Assembly (NCBI RefSeq): GCF_004681125.1
Contig: NZ_SIHO01000001.1
Location: 248,001-312,000 of the forward strand
Reading direction: 5' to 3'
DNA from: Glacieibacterium arshaanense
GTDB lineage: Bacteria > Pseudomonadota > Alphaproteobacteria > Sphingomonadales > Sphingomonadaceae
DNA length: 64,000 nt
The number at the start of each line of letters is the position of its first letter. Positions within the stretch are counted from its first letter, which is position 1. Of the stretch, positions 25,680 to 42,093 are shown one piece after another. The notes under the pieces are model-generated. The model ran no database searches, was not told the DNA's origin, and saw only the letters and a list, made by a program, of their open reading frames with translations. The translations under genes were made by a program, and so were the position numbers.

Positions 25680-25765
25680 GGAGGGGTGGCCGAGCGGTCA
25701 ATGGCAGCAGACTGTAAATCTGCCGGGTTTTCCCTACGTTGGTTCAAATCCAACCCCCTCCACCA
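25680..25765 (+). tRNA. tRNA-Tyr (GTA)
   Basis: An 86-nt class II tRNA with an encoded CCA. The acceptor GGAGGGG pairs with CCCCTCC, the anticodon stem-loop GCAGACTGTAAATCTGC gives anticodon GTA, a long variable arm follows, and the T arm is GTTGG-TTCAAAT-CCAAC. It is the first of two tRNA genes 18 nt apart. Confidence 0.97.
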
Positions 25766-25783
25766 CCTGTCCCGACGCACGGT

Positions 25784-25857
25784 GCGGGTATAGCTCAATG
25801 GTAGAGCGGTAGCCTTCCAAGCTTCATATGCGGGTTCGATCCCCGCTACCCGCTCCA
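25784..25857 (+). tRNA. tRNA-Gly (TCC)
   Basis: A 74-nt tRNA with an encoded CCA. The acceptor GCGGGTA pairs with TACCCGC, the D arm is GCTCAATGGTAGAGC, anticodon TCC sits in the loop CTTCCAA, and the T loop is TTCGATC. Its last 7 nt are also the left edge of a perfect 11-bp hairpin (25851-25877). Confidence 0.97.
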
Positions 25858-25877
25858 GCCGCTGCGCGGCTGGAGCG
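25851..25877 (+). other. Hairpin built from the tRNA-Gly 3' end
   Basis: CGCTCCAGCCG and its exact reverse complement CGGCTGGAGCG enclose CTGCG. The left arm begins inside the tRNA acceptor strand, so the hairpin and the mature tRNA fold exclude one another. It may guide 3' trimming or termination. Confidence 0.6.
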
Positions 25878-25885
25878 GAAGAGTG

Positions 25886-25992
25886 AATTCGCCCTTCGCG
25901 AATTTTCGCTTCTGTCCAGACTCGCGCAAGGCCGGCCGGCGGGGCGGAGGCGCCAAGCCGACGAACCCGTCCGACGGCGTGGCTTTGCCACG
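25886..25992 (+). repeat. Family B three-hairpin repeat (copy B3)
   Basis: A third copy of the element found twice near 3.7-3.9 kb: the A/T-flanked stem AATTCGC...GCGAATT (25886-25904), the GGCGGGGC...AACCCGTCCGACGGC core, and the terminal stem CGTGGCTTTGCCACG. Compared with copy B1, the last stem is CGT/ACG instead of CCC/GGG while the GGCTTTGCC loop is unchanged. No T-run follows here. Confidence 0.75.
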
Positions 25993-26058
25993 ACGCGCCG
26001 CAAGCTCTCGACTGCTCCCGAACACCCCGCTACCTTCCCCCACAGGGGGCCCAACACC

Positions 26059-27267
26059 ATGTCGCAACTCCACAAATCACCCGTGCTGCGCGTGCTGCTC
26101 GGCCTCGTCGCCGGCCTGACCCTCGGCCTGCTCGCACCCGACAGCCTCGCCATCAAACTCGTCGAACCTGTTGGCCAGCTCTGGGTCAACGGGCTGCGCA
26201 TGACGATCGTGCCGCTGATTGCAGCGCTGCTCATCGTCGCGGTCGCGGGCGGCGAGCGCGGCGCCACCGGCAAGCTTGGTGCCCGGGCGTTCGCGGTGTT
26301 CGCCACGCTGGCGATTGTCGTCGCCACCATCGCGGCATTCGTCACGCCGCATCTGTGGGGCGGACTGAAACTTGATCCCGCCGACACTGCCGCGCTGCTG
26401 GCGAACAGCACCGCGCTGCCCGAAGGTGCCGCGCTCACACCGCGCGACTGGCTGCTGTCACTGGTGCCCGCCAACATCATCAAGGCTGCCGCCGACGGTG
26501 CCATCCTGCCGGTGCTGGTCTTCACGCTAATCTTTGCCGCAGCGCTCGGGCGGCTGCCCGATCCGGTTGCGGCGCCGGTCATCGGTTTCTTCAAGGGGCT
26601 GGGCGACGCGATGATGATCGTCGTCGGCTGGGTACTGATGCTTGCGCCTATCGGCGTGTTCGGATTGGGCGCGGTGGTCGGTGCCAAGCTTGGCGGTGCG
26701 GCGGCGGCGGCGCTGCTGCTTTTCTTCGCTGTGAGCATCGTTGTCCATGCGGTGCTGACCTTGGCGCTCTATCCGTTGGCGCCGCTTGGCGGCGTGTCGA
26801 TTGCCCGCTTCGCGCGCGGCATCCTGCCGGCACAGTTGGTGGCGTTCGCGTCGCGGTCATCGCTGGCGTCGCTGCCGTCGATGCTGACGGCAGCGCGCGG
26901 TCCGCTCGGTGTGTCGGAGCCGGTCAGCGCCTTTGTGCTGCCGCTGGCGGCGGCGACGTTCAAGCTGCAAGCGGCGGTCAGCACATTGCTCGGCGTGACA
27001 TTTGTCGCGGCGCTATACGGCATCCCGCTCGGGTCGGCGGCGATTGCGCTGGCGGCGGGCTACGGGGTGCTGCTGGCGCTCAGCACGCCGGGCATCACCA
27101 GCGCCGGCTTGCTGATGCAGGTGCCGTTGTTCGAAGCGCTCGGACTACCGGTCGAGGGGTTGGCGTTGCTGATTGCGATCGACACCATACCCGACATCTT
27201 CAAGACAGTGGCGAATGTCACCGCCGATCTGCTCGCGGCGGTGTTGCTTGACCGCAGCAAAGCTTAG
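26059..27267 (+). CDS. Dicarboxylate/amino acid:cation symporter (DAACS)
   Basis: A 402-residue inner-membrane transporter of the GltP/DctA family. The ATG at 26059 (MSQLHKSPVLRVLLGL) follows CAGGGGG; upstream in-frame sequence only translates tRNA and repeat DNA. About eight transmembrane segments alternate with the family's re-entrant loops. The serine-rich loop is SRSSLASLPSM, and a conserved hydrophobic stretch near the C-terminus reads GLALLIAIDTIPDIFKTVANVT. Substrates in the family are glutamate, aspartate or C4-dicarboxylates. It lies between tRNA-Gly and tRNA-Trp, where many relatives carry tuf. Confidence 0.9.
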   Translation: MSQLHKSPVLRVLLGLVAGLTLGLLAPDSLAIKLVEPVGQLWVNGLRMTIVPLIAALLIVAVAGGERGATGKLGARAFAVFATLAIVVATIAAFVTPHLWGGLKLDPADTAALLANSTALPEGAALTPRDWLLSLVPANIIKAAADGAILPVLVFTLIFAAALGRLPDPVAAPVIGFFKGLGDAMMIVVGWVLMLAPIGVFGLGAVVGAKLGGAAAAALLLFFAVSIVVHAVLTLALYPLAPLGGVSIARFARGILPAQLVAFASRSSLASLPSMLTAARGPLGVSEPVSAFVLPLAAATFKLQAAVSTLLGVTFVAALYGIPLGSAAIALAAGYGVLLALSTPGITSAGLLMQVPLFEALGLPVEGLALLIAIDTIPDIFKTVANVTADLLAAVLLDRSKA

Positions 27268-27346
27268 CCGGAAAGCTTGGCGACCATGCCACAAGGCACT
27301 TGCGAGATTTAGCCCGTATCGGTATAGCCGCCCGTCTCGGACCCGG

Positions 27347-27422
27347 AGGAGTGTAGCTCAGCTGGTAGAGCATCGGTCTCCAAAACCGAGGGCCGGGGGT
27401 TCGAATCCCTCCACTCCTGCCA
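27347..27422 (+). tRNA. tRNA-Trp (CCA)
   Basis: A 76-nt tRNA with an encoded CCA. The acceptor AGGAGTG pairs with CACTCCT, the anticodon stem CGGTCTCCAAAACCG carries anticodon CCA, and the T loop is TTCGAAT. It stands in its usual place ahead of secE. Confidence 0.97.
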
Positions 27423-27577
27423 TGCTCCGGGACCGTTCAGGCCTTGAAGTCGGCCGGGACGGGTACGAAGTTGGGTTGGATGCCCAGCCGCGGTTTCGCG
27501 GGTGTCGGTCACAGTGACCGGTACAGCGCGCTCCGGGCTGGTTTTTGTTGTTTTACCGTTCAGGCGGGAAGGTTGAG

Positions 27578-27775
27578 ATGGCCAAGACGACCCCGGGTGA
27601 GTTCGTTGCGCAAGTTCGCGCCGAAACTGCCAAGATCAGTTGGCCGACGCGTCGCGAGACGATCACCACGACGATTTTCGTGCTGATCATGACCACGGTG
27701 CTGTCGATCTTCTTCCTGGGCGTCGACCAGATTCTCGGCTGGTCGGTCAAGTTCCTGCTCAGCTTCGCGTCCTGA
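27578..27775 (+). CDS. secE: Preprotein translocase subunit SecE
   Basis: A 65-residue single-span SecE, the clamp subunit of the SecYEG channel. The amphipathic VRAETAKISWPTRRET, with the conserved Lys-x-x-W-P, precedes one transmembrane helix (about 30-55). GGAAGG lies upstream of the ATG. nusG follows 36 nt later, the standard secE-nusG order. Confidence 0.96.
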   Translation: MAKTTPGEFVAQVRAETAKISWPTRRETITTTIFVLIMTTVLSIFFLGVDQILGWSVKFLLSFAS

Positions 27776-27811
27776 CGCGTCGCTTAGGCAGCATAAGGGA
27801 AGTTTGGATCA

Positions 27812-28354
27812 ATGCCGTCGCGCTGGTACATCATTCACGCTTATTCGGGCTTTGAGAACAAGGTCCGCGAAGCGATTCAGATCGAAGCCGCGCGCATGGG
27901 CCTCGATGCCTTCATCGACGCTATCGAAGTGCCCGTCGAAAAGGTCACCGAGGTGCGCCGCGGCAAGAAGGTCACGTCGGACCGCAAATATTTCCCGGGC
28001 TATGTGCTCGCCAAGCTCAACATGAACGATGACGTCTATCACCTGGTGAAGAACACGCCGAAGGTGACGGGCTTCCTCGGTCAGCAGAACAAGCCGCAGC
28101 CGATTACCGAAGCCGAAGCGGCGCGGATTTTGAACACCAAGGCCGAGGAAGCGGTGTCGACCGCCAAGCCCAAGCTCAAGGTCAATTTCGAAATCGGCGA
28201 CCAGGTCAAGGTGCTCGACGGTCCGTTCGCCAGTTTCAACGGCATGGTCGAAGAACTCGATTTCGATCATGGCAAGGTCAAGGTTTCGGTGTCGATCTTC
28301 GGGCGCGCAACGCCCGTCGAGCTCGCGTTCGAGCAGGTCGAAAAGCCGAAGTAA
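27812..28354 (+). CDS. nusG: Transcription termination/antitermination factor NusG
   Basis: A 180-residue NusG. The NGN domain begins RWYIIHAYSGFENKVREAI and contains KKVTSDRKYFPGYVLAKL. The KOW domain at the C-terminus is GDQVKVLDGPFASFNGMVEELDFDHGKVKVSVSIFGR. The protein binds RNA polymerase and couples it to Rho or the ribosome. AAGGGA precedes the ATG. The L11 gene follows after 89 nt. Confidence 0.97.
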   Translation: MPSRWYIIHAYSGFENKVREAIQIEAARMGLDAFIDAIEVPVEKVTEVRRGKKVTSDRKYFPGYVLAKLNMNDDVYHLVKNTPKVTGFLGQQNKPQPITEAEAARILNTKAEEAVSTAKPKLKVNFEIGDQVKVLDGPFASFNGMVEELDFDHGKVKVSVSIFGRATPVELAFEQVEKPK

Positions 28355-28443
28355 GGTTGGTTTAAAAGTTTCTGCCGCAAGGCAGGATTTGGAAGTGGGA
28401 GGCAGCCTCGGCTGTCGTTTGCACCACATAAGGAGTGCCGAAA

Positions 28444-28878
28444 ATGGCAAAGAAGATTACCGGTTACATCAAGTTGCAGGTTAAGGCTGGCGCTGCCAAC
28501 CCGAGCCCGCCGATTGGTCCCGCGCTCGGTCAGCGCGGCGTCAACATCATGGAATTCTGCAAGGCGTTCAACGCCAAGACCGAATCGCTCGAGAAGGGTA
28601 CGCCCATCCCGACCGTGATCACCGTCTATGCCGACCGCAGCTTCACCTTCATCACGAAGACGCCACCGGCGTCGTTCCTGATTAAGCAGGCCGCCGGCAT
28701 GAAGTCGGGCGGCACGACGCCGGGCAAGGGCGCTTTCGCCGGCAAGATCAAGCAGTCGCAGATCCGCGAAATCGCGCTGATCAAGATGGCGGATTTGAAC
28801 GCCAACGACATCGATATGGCAATGAAGACGATCGAGGGCTCGGCCCGTTCGATCGGCCTCGAAGTAGTGGAGGGCTGA
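28444..28878 (+). CDS. rplK: 50S ribosomal protein L11
   Basis: A 144-residue L11 with the invariant [34 protein letters not shown] at the N-terminus and [20 protein letters not shown] in the RNA-binding C-terminal domain. AAGGAG stands 9 nt before the ATG. The 89-nt leader (28355-28443) contains a GC-rich fold of short stems, the place where L1 autoregulates this operon in other bacteria; I cannot verify the site here. Confidence 0.97.
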   Translation: MAKKITGYIKLQVKAGAANPSPPIGPALGQRGVNIMEFCKAFNAKTESLEKGTPIPTVITVYADRSFTFITKTPPASFLIKQAAGMKSGGTTPGKGAFAGKIKQSQIREIALIKMADLNANDIDMAMKTIEGSARSIGLEVVEG

Positions 28879-28882
28879 TCCA

Positions 28883-29581
28883 ATGGCCGCAACCAAGAAG
28901 TACAAGGCGCTCGCCGCCACCGTCGACAACGACAAGCTCTACGACCTCGATGTCGCGCTGAACTCGGTCAAGGCCAACGCCACCGCCAAGTTCGACGAAA
29001 CCATCGAAGTCGCGATCAACCTCAACGTCGATCCGCGTCATGCTGACCAGATGGTCCGCGGCGTCGTGACGCTGCCGTCGGGCACCGGCAAGACCGTGCG
29101 CGTCGGCGTGTTCGCCCGTGGCGCCAAGGCTGAAGAAGCCCTTGCTGCGGGTGCTGACGTTGTCGGCGCCGAAGACCTGCTCGAAATCGTCCAGGGTGGC
29201 AAGATCGACTTCGATCGCTGCATCGCCACCCCCGACATGATGGGTCTGGTCGGCCGTCTCGGCAAAGTGCTCGGTCCCAAGGGTCTGATGCCCAACCCGA
29301 AGCTCGGCACCGTGACGATGAACGTCAAGGAAGCTGTCGAAGCGGCCAAGGGCGGCCAGATCGAATATCGCGTCGAAAAGGCCGGTATCATTCATGGCGG
29401 CATCGGCAAGGCGAGCTTCCCGGTCGAAGCGCTGCGCGCCAACTTCGATGCGCTGCTCGATGCAGTCGTCAAGTCGAAGCCGTCGGGCGCCAAGGGCAAG
29501 TATCTGCAGAAGATCGCGCTCAGCTCGACGATGGGCGTCGGCATCAAGGTCGATACGACGACGGTCGGCCACAGCGCCTGA
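28883..29581 (+). CDS. rplA: 50S ribosomal protein L1
   Basis: A 232-residue L1. Motifs include [14 protein letters not shown] near the C-terminus, [17 protein letters not shown] in the middle and [28 protein letters not shown] near the start. It begins 4 nt after rplK. An intrinsic terminator 24 nt downstream ends the rplKA unit. Confidence 0.97.
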   Translation: MAATKKYKALAATVDNDKLYDLDVALNSVKANATAKFDETIEVAINLNVDPRHADQMVRGVVTLPSGTGKTVRVGVFARGAKAEEALAAGADVVGAEDLLEIVQGGKIDFDRCIATPDMMGLVGRLGKVLGPKGLMPNPKLGTVTMNVKEAVEAAKGGQIEYRVEKAGIIHGGIGKASFPVEALRANFDALLDAVVKSKPSGAKGKYLQKIALSSTMGVGIKVDTTTVGHSA

Positions 29582-29604
29582 CCTTAGCGACCTAAAGCAA
29601 TGCG

Positions 29605-29633
29605 AAGGGCCGGGGGGTAACTCCGGCCCTTTT
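29605..29633 (+). terminator. Intrinsic terminator after rplA
   Basis: AAGGGCCGG and CCGGCCCTT form a 9-bp stem, and the 3' arm runs into a short T-tract. It separates rplKA from rplJL. Confidence 0.8.
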
Positions 29634-29659
29634 CATGTGCTGCAGCTTGACCGCAGAAC

Positions 29660-29687
29660 TTGACCGCGACGCGAATCCCACTATAGA
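29660..29687 (+). promoter_or_regulatory. Promoter for rplJL(-rpoBC)
   Basis: TTGACC (29660-29665) and TATAGA (29682-29687) are spaced by 16 nt. It lies just after the rplA terminator, the position of the L10 operon promoter in other bacteria. Confidence 0.65.
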
Positions 29688-29689
29688 GA

Positions 29690-29954
29690 CGCGCTCTGCT
29701 GCGGGCTTGCCTGTGGCACACCGTCCGAGATTGCAGGTGCTGGCAACAGCTTAAGCCCAGAAGGGCCTGCATGAGACGGGGAGAGTTTTTACCGCAAGGG
29801 CCGTGCGATGGCGCTTCCGGTCGGTCCGTCAGGAAACTGCGGTGCCGGTGACGACCCCTCGGACGGGCCTTGGAGCCCGTATCCCCCAAAGATATTGGCG
29901 CCATGGCTCACCCGCCTGCTGGAATCGTCCGGCAGGTGAAACAAAGGAGAGACT
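29690..29954 (+). promoter_or_regulatory. Long structured leader of the L10 operon
   Basis: About 260 nt of untranslated sequence precede rplJ. It contains several G/C-rich pairing segments (for example CCGGTCGGTCCG and CGGACGGGCC) and no plausible reading frame. L10 binds its own leader to repress translation in many bacteria, so an autoregulatory structure is likely but is inferred from position only. Confidence 0.5.
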
Positions 29955-30467
29955 ATGGATCGCGCTCAAAAAGCTGAGCAGGTTTCCGGCCTCGCCAAGA
30001 CTTTGTCCGAGACCTCGGTTGTCGTCGTTGCACGCAACCACGGGTTGACGGTGGCGCAAGTCACCGATCTTCGGATCAAGATGCGGGCGGCCGGCGCGAC
30101 CTTCAAGGTGACCAAGAATCGCCTTGCGCGCATCGCACTCGAAGGCACGCCCTACCAGCCGCTCGGCGACATGCTGACCGGTCCTGTCGGGTTTGCCACC
30201 TCCACCGATCCGGTTGCAGCCGCCAAGGTTGCAGTTGATTTCGCGAAGTCGAACGACAAGTTCGAAATCGTCGGTGGCGCGATGGGCGCAACGATGCTCG
30301 ACATCAACGGCGTCAAGGCACTGGCAACACTGCCGTCGCTCGACGAACTGCGTGCGAAGATCGTGGGCCTGGTTCAGGCACCTGCGACCAAGATCGCGCA
30401 GCTGGTCAACGCCCCGGCGGGCAAGCTGGCGCGCGTCGTCGGCGCGTACGCTGCCAAAGCCGCATAA
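29955..30467 (+). CDS. rplJ: 50S ribosomal protein L10
   Basis: A 170-residue L10, the base of the ribosomal stalk. The N-terminal RNA-binding domain holds [26 protein letters not shown] and [24 protein letters not shown]. The C-terminal helix that carries L7/L12 dimers ends [27 protein letters not shown] precedes the ATG. rplL follows after 70 nt. Confidence 0.97.
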   Translation: MDRAQKAEQVSGLAKTLSETSVVVVARNHGLTVAQVTDLRIKMRAAGATFKVTKNRLARIALEGTPYQPLGDMLTGPVGFATSTDPVAAAKVAVDFAKSNDKFEIVGGAMGATMLDINGVKALATLPSLDELRAKIVGLVQAPATKIAQLVNAPAGKLARVVGAYAAKAA

Positions 30468-30537
30468 CGCTGCAATTTCGCAGCTCAACCCAAATGAAAT
30501 TGCCGCGTGATTTGCGGCACATGAATGGAGACTACAC

Positions 30538-30918
30538 ATGGCTGATCTCAACAAGCTCGTTGAAGAACTTTCGACGCTGACCGTCCTCGAAGCGGCTGAC
30601 CTCGCCAAGATGCTCGAAGAAAAGTGGGGCGTCTCGGCCGCTGCTGCCGTCGCCGTTGCCGGCCCGGCCGCTGGTGGCGCCGCTGCTGGCCCGGCTGCTG
30701 AAGAGCAGACCGAGTTCGACGTGATCCTCACCGGCGACGGTGGCAAGAAGATCAACGTCATCAAGGAAGTCCGCACCATCACTGGCCTCGGTCTGACCGA
30801 AGCCAAGACGCTGGTCGAATCGGCTCCGAAGGCCGTGAAGGAAGGCGTTGCCAAGGCTGAAGCCGAGAAGCTCAAGAAGCAGCTCGAAGAAGCCGGCGCG
30901 ACTGTCGAACTGAAGTAA
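30538..30918 (+). CDS. rplL: 50S ribosomal protein L7/L12
   Basis: A 126-residue acidic stalk protein. The dimerisation helix [27 protein letters not shown] is followed by an Ala/Gly/Pro hinge ([19 protein letters not shown]) and the factor-binding domain with [22 protein letters not shown] and [20 protein letters not shown]. All parts are of normal length. Confidence 0.98.
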   Translation: MADLNKLVEELSTLTVLEAADLAKMLEEKWGVSAAAAVAVAGPAAGGAAAGPAAEEQTEFDVILTGDGGKKINVIKEVRTITGLGLTEAKTLVESAPKAVKEGVAKAEAEKLKKQLEEAGATVELK

Positions 30919-31000
30919 GCGACACGGCGGCCGTTGGCTGGAGCCTGATTGCGCAGCAATCGGGCGAAGCCAACGGACTCGCCGAAGGCCGGACGGCACG

Positions 31001-31032
31001 TGAAGGGGCGGGAGGCAACTCCCGCCCCTTCA
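31001..31032 (+). terminator. Hairpin between rplL and rpoB
   Basis: A perfect 13-bp stem, TGAAGGGGCGGGA / TCCCGCCCCTTCA, with a 6-nt loop and no T-run. It resembles the partial attenuator or RNase processing site found between rplL and rpoB elsewhere, and would lower polymerase-subunit expression relative to ribosomal proteins. Confidence 0.65.
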
Positions 31033-31409
31033 TCGTGTCCGACGGGCGGCTATGCCGACCACTTCCTTCCTTCTGCCCTTGTCCCACCCAGCTTGACTCG
31101 CGGGCTTGCCCCGCGGCAGGCCGCCAACCACCCCCGGCTCCAGACAATCCCCAACAACCCCCCTTCCCAAAATCCTACACCCGCCCTATATACCCCTCCA
31201 CGAACAAACGCCGCGATTCTCCACACGGGGATAGCGTCGCTTGGCCCACCTCCGGGACACGATCCGACTGGCGATACGGATCGCGACGAATTGGAGGCGG
31301 CGGCCAAGGTTATCATCACGCTCACGGTGCGGTTCCGGCGACCCCGGAATGCGCACTTTTTCGCGTTGGAACAAGCTCCTGCGCGTTGACGAAAAGGCGA
31401 GAGAGACAC
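31033..31409 (+). other. Long rpoB leader region
   Basis: 377 nt between the attenuator-like hairpin and rpoB. The part from about 31070 to 31205 is strikingly C-rich and G-poor on the coding strand (runs such as CCAACCACCCCC and CAACAACCCCCCTTCCC), a composition typical of Rho-binding RNA. The remainder has ordinary composition. I find no gene. The long open frame through this stretch is accidental and continuous with rpoB. Confidence 0.5.
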
Positions 31410-35762
<4,353 letters not shown>

Positions 35763-35775
35763 GGGCGGGTTGGCG

Positions 35776-35799
35776 GCGCGGCAGCTTCGGCTGCCGCGC
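35776..35799 (+). other. TTCG-tetraloop hairpin between rpoB and rpoC
   Basis: Perfect 10-bp stem GCGCGGCAGC / GCTGCCGCGC closed by a C(TTCG)G loop, exceptionally stable as RNA. It begins 14 nt after the rpoB stop and has no T-run, so it is more likely a message-stabilising or processing structure than a terminator. Confidence 0.7.
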
Positions 35800-35881
35800 G
35801 CACCGACGGCGCGCAACACCGCGCGCAACCTCCCCTCGGCCCCGCGCAGTTGGCGGGGAACAGAATTAGAAGGAACCGGTT

Positions 35882-40099
<4,218 letters not shown>

Positions 40100-40120
40100 G
40101 CCTCGGTTCGAAACAAAAAG

Positions 40121-40156
40121 GGGCGCGCGCCGGGAAACCGACGCGCGCTTTTTTTG
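40121..40156 (+). terminator. Intrinsic terminator of the rpoBC operon
   Basis: A GC stem (GCGCGCG / CGCGCGC) around the loop CCGGGAAACCGA is followed by TTTTTTT. It lies 22 nt after the rpoC stop. Confidence 0.85.
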
Positions 40157-40337
40157 TTGTGCATCAGGTAGTTACGCGGCGAATCTGGTCAGGCTTTACG
40201 GGTCCAGGGCTTTTCGCGCAGTTTACACTGCTATCGCTGCGCAATTGCAGAATAGCCAGCGCCAAGGCGTGCGAAAGCGGCGACCTGTCGCCGGCCTGTC
40301 GCTTTCATGCCCTATCGTCGCCATTATCGGCGCGTAG

Positions 40338-41642
40338 ATGGGCAGCATGGAGCTGAGCCACCCCCAGTTCGCGCGCCCTGTCGCCCCGCTGTCCACGCCG
40401 GGGCAGGGGCTGCGCGTTGCGCTGATTTCCGGCAACTACAACTACGTCAAGGACGGCGCAAACCAGGCGCTCAACCGGCTCGTGGCGTATCTTGAACGCA
40501 AGGGCGTCACCGTCCGCGTCTACTCGCCGACTAGCGACACGCCGGCGTTCGTCCACAGCGGCACCCTTGTGTCGGTGCCGTCGATCCGCATGCCCGGCCG
40601 CGGTGAATATCTCGTCGGGCTCGGCCTGACGCCGGCACTGAAGCGCGATTTGCGCGAATTCGCGCCCGATCTGGTGCATCTGTCGGCGCCCGACTTGCTC
40701 GGCCACCGCGCCAAGAAGTTTGCCAAGTCGCTCGGCGTGCCGATCGTCGCCTCGGTGCATACGCGCTTTGAAACCTATTTCCGCTACTATGGCATCGGCT
40801 GGCTGACACGCGTCGGTGAAAACATGCTGCGCAGCTTCTACAGCGACCTCGCCGGCATCTATGCGCCGTCGGAAAGCATGGCCGACCTGTTGCGCGCGCA
40901 ACGCATGAATGAGCATGTGCGGATCTGGAGCCGCGGTGTCGACCGCAACCTCTACAAGCCGTCGCGTCGCGATACCGACTGGCGCCGCGCAATGGGAATC
41001 GCCGATAGCGAAGTCGTGGTTGGGTTCGTCGGCCGCTTGGTCCATGAAAAGGGCCTCGACGTCGTTGCCGACACAATCGCCGAGCTTGAACGCCGCGGCG
41101 TCAAGCACCGTGTCGTCATGGTCGGCGAAGGCCCGGCGCGCGACTGGCTCACCGAACATATCCCGGGCGCCATCCTGACCGGCCACCTTGAGGGCGAGGC
41201 ACTGGCGCGTGCCTATGCGTCGATGGACATGCTGTTCAACCCCTCGACGACCGAAACCTTCGGCAACGTCACGCTCGAAGCGATGGCAAGTGGCCTGCCC
41301 GTCGTTGCCGCAATTTCAACCGGCAGCAGCTCGCTGGTCAACGACGGCGTCAGTGGCCGCCTGATCGCGCCGGGCTCGATTGCCGGCTTTGCCGATGCGC
41401 TCGCCGGCTATATCGCCGATCCGTTGGCGCGCGTTGCCGCCGGTGGCAGCGGGCTCGCCGCGAGCTCGCGCTACGACTGGGACGAAATCAACGGCGCGAT
41501 GCTTGAACATTATCGCTCGGTGCTCGAACCGGCACCCGCCGCGCTGCCGGTATTGCTGCCGCGCCGTGCCGGTGCTGCACGTGTCGCGCCGGTGCCGCCA
41601 GTCGCCGCCGTCCGGCCGCCACTCGCCGCCAGCGGCAGCTAA
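40338..41642 (+). CDS. GT4-family glycosyltransferase
   Basis: A 434-residue GT-B glycosyltransferase, probably a mannosyl- or glycolipid-forming enzyme at the cytoplasmic face of the membrane. The N-terminal domain begins RVALISGNYNYVKDGANQALNRL; the donor-binding domain holds VVVGFVGRLVHEKGLDVV and the E-x7-E signature ETFGNVTLEAMASGLPVV. The C-terminal ~40 residues are an Ala/Pro-rich tail (RAGAARVAPVPPVAAV) not required by the fold. An ATG at 40347 is an alternative start. The acceptor is unknown; the family includes GDP-mannose-dependent alpha-mannosyltransferases. It is isolated between the rpoC terminator and ssrA. Confidence 0.85.
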   Translation: MGSMELSHPQFARPVAPLSTPGQGLRVALISGNYNYVKDGANQALNRLVAYLERKGVTVRVYSPTSDTPAFVHSGTLVSVPSIRMPGRGEYLVGLGLTPALKRDLREFAPDLVHLSAPDLLGHRAKKFAKSLGVPIVASVHTRFETYFRYYGIGWLTRVGENMLRSFYSDLAGIYAPSESMADLLRAQRMNEHVRIWSRGVDRNLYKPSRRDTDWRRAMGIADSEVVVGFVGRLVHEKGLDVVADTIAELERRGVKHRVVMVGEGPARDWLTEHIPGAILTGHLEGEALARAYASMDMLFNPSTTETFGNVTLEAMASGLPVVAAISTGSSSLVNDGVSGRLIAPGSIAGFADALAGYIADPLARVAAGGSGLAASSRYDWDEINGAMLEHYRSVLEPAPAALPVLLPRRAGAARVAPVPPVAAVRPPLAASGS

Positions 41643-41713
41643 TTTGTGGCCGCCGTTGCGGCCATTCCAAAGCATCCCTTTCAAATCATGCCCTGCGCGC
41701 CTATATTGACCGT

Positions 41714-42060
41714 GCAGTCCTTCGGGATTGCTATGGCGATAAACGGCGTCGTGAAATAGGCACAGCGGACCCGGGGGCGGTACCCGGCGGCTCCACCATT
41801 ATTTCTGGTTGTTCCGGAAGGTTTGGGGCCGAACTAGGATCGACGTGTGTTGAAAGACGAGAGCTTTTGCCCGGCCTGAAAACGCCGTTAAACTGTTCAA
41901 AACACCATAAATGCCAACGACAACGAGGCATTCGCAATCGCAGCGTAACCCGGTCCTCACGGACTAAGTTACACTGGCCGAAAGCGCGGTAGGGACCACG
42001 CCGGGCAACAGAAGTGGAAACCAGCGGTACGGGGAGCACCGGGCAACAGAAGCTCCCCAC
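41714..42060 (+). ncRNA. ssrA: Two-piece (circularly permuted) tmRNA
   Basis: The tRNA/mRNA hybrid that rescues stalled ribosomes. The acceptor piece comes first and ends CGGCTCCACCA at 41798. After a short spacer the coding piece starts GGGGCCG at 41825; these two ends form the 7-bp acceptor stem of the mature two-RNA molecule. The tag frame runs 41913-41948 and encodes ANDNEAFAIAA, a typical alphaproteobacterial degradation tag. The T-arm equivalent CCGGG-GGCGGTA-CCCGG lacks the usual TTCRA loop. The 3' part repeats CCGGGCAACAGAAG at 42001 and 42039. TATATT at 41702 may be the -10 element. Outer ends are approximate. sspB is next downstream. Confidence 0.93.
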
Positions 42061-42067
42061 TTTTTTT
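42031..42067 (+). terminator. Intrinsic terminator of ssrA
   Basis: GGGGAGC and GCTCCCC form a stem followed by AC and TTTTTTT. The stem also belongs to the 3' end of the coding piece. Confidence 0.85.
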
Positions 42068-42093
42068 GTTGGCGCTTCCGCTTGTAGGCGGCA

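Noticed and set aside
25680-27422. Genomic island or prophage integrated at the tRNA cluster
   Set aside because: No integrase and no duplicated tRNA end as a direct repeat; the only foreign-looking items are one transporter and a repeat element.
31035-31409. 125-codon N-terminal extension of rpoB
   Set aside because: The extra sequence is Pro/Ser/Arg-rich leader translation; RpoB homology and a Shine-Dalgarno-like site begin at 31410.
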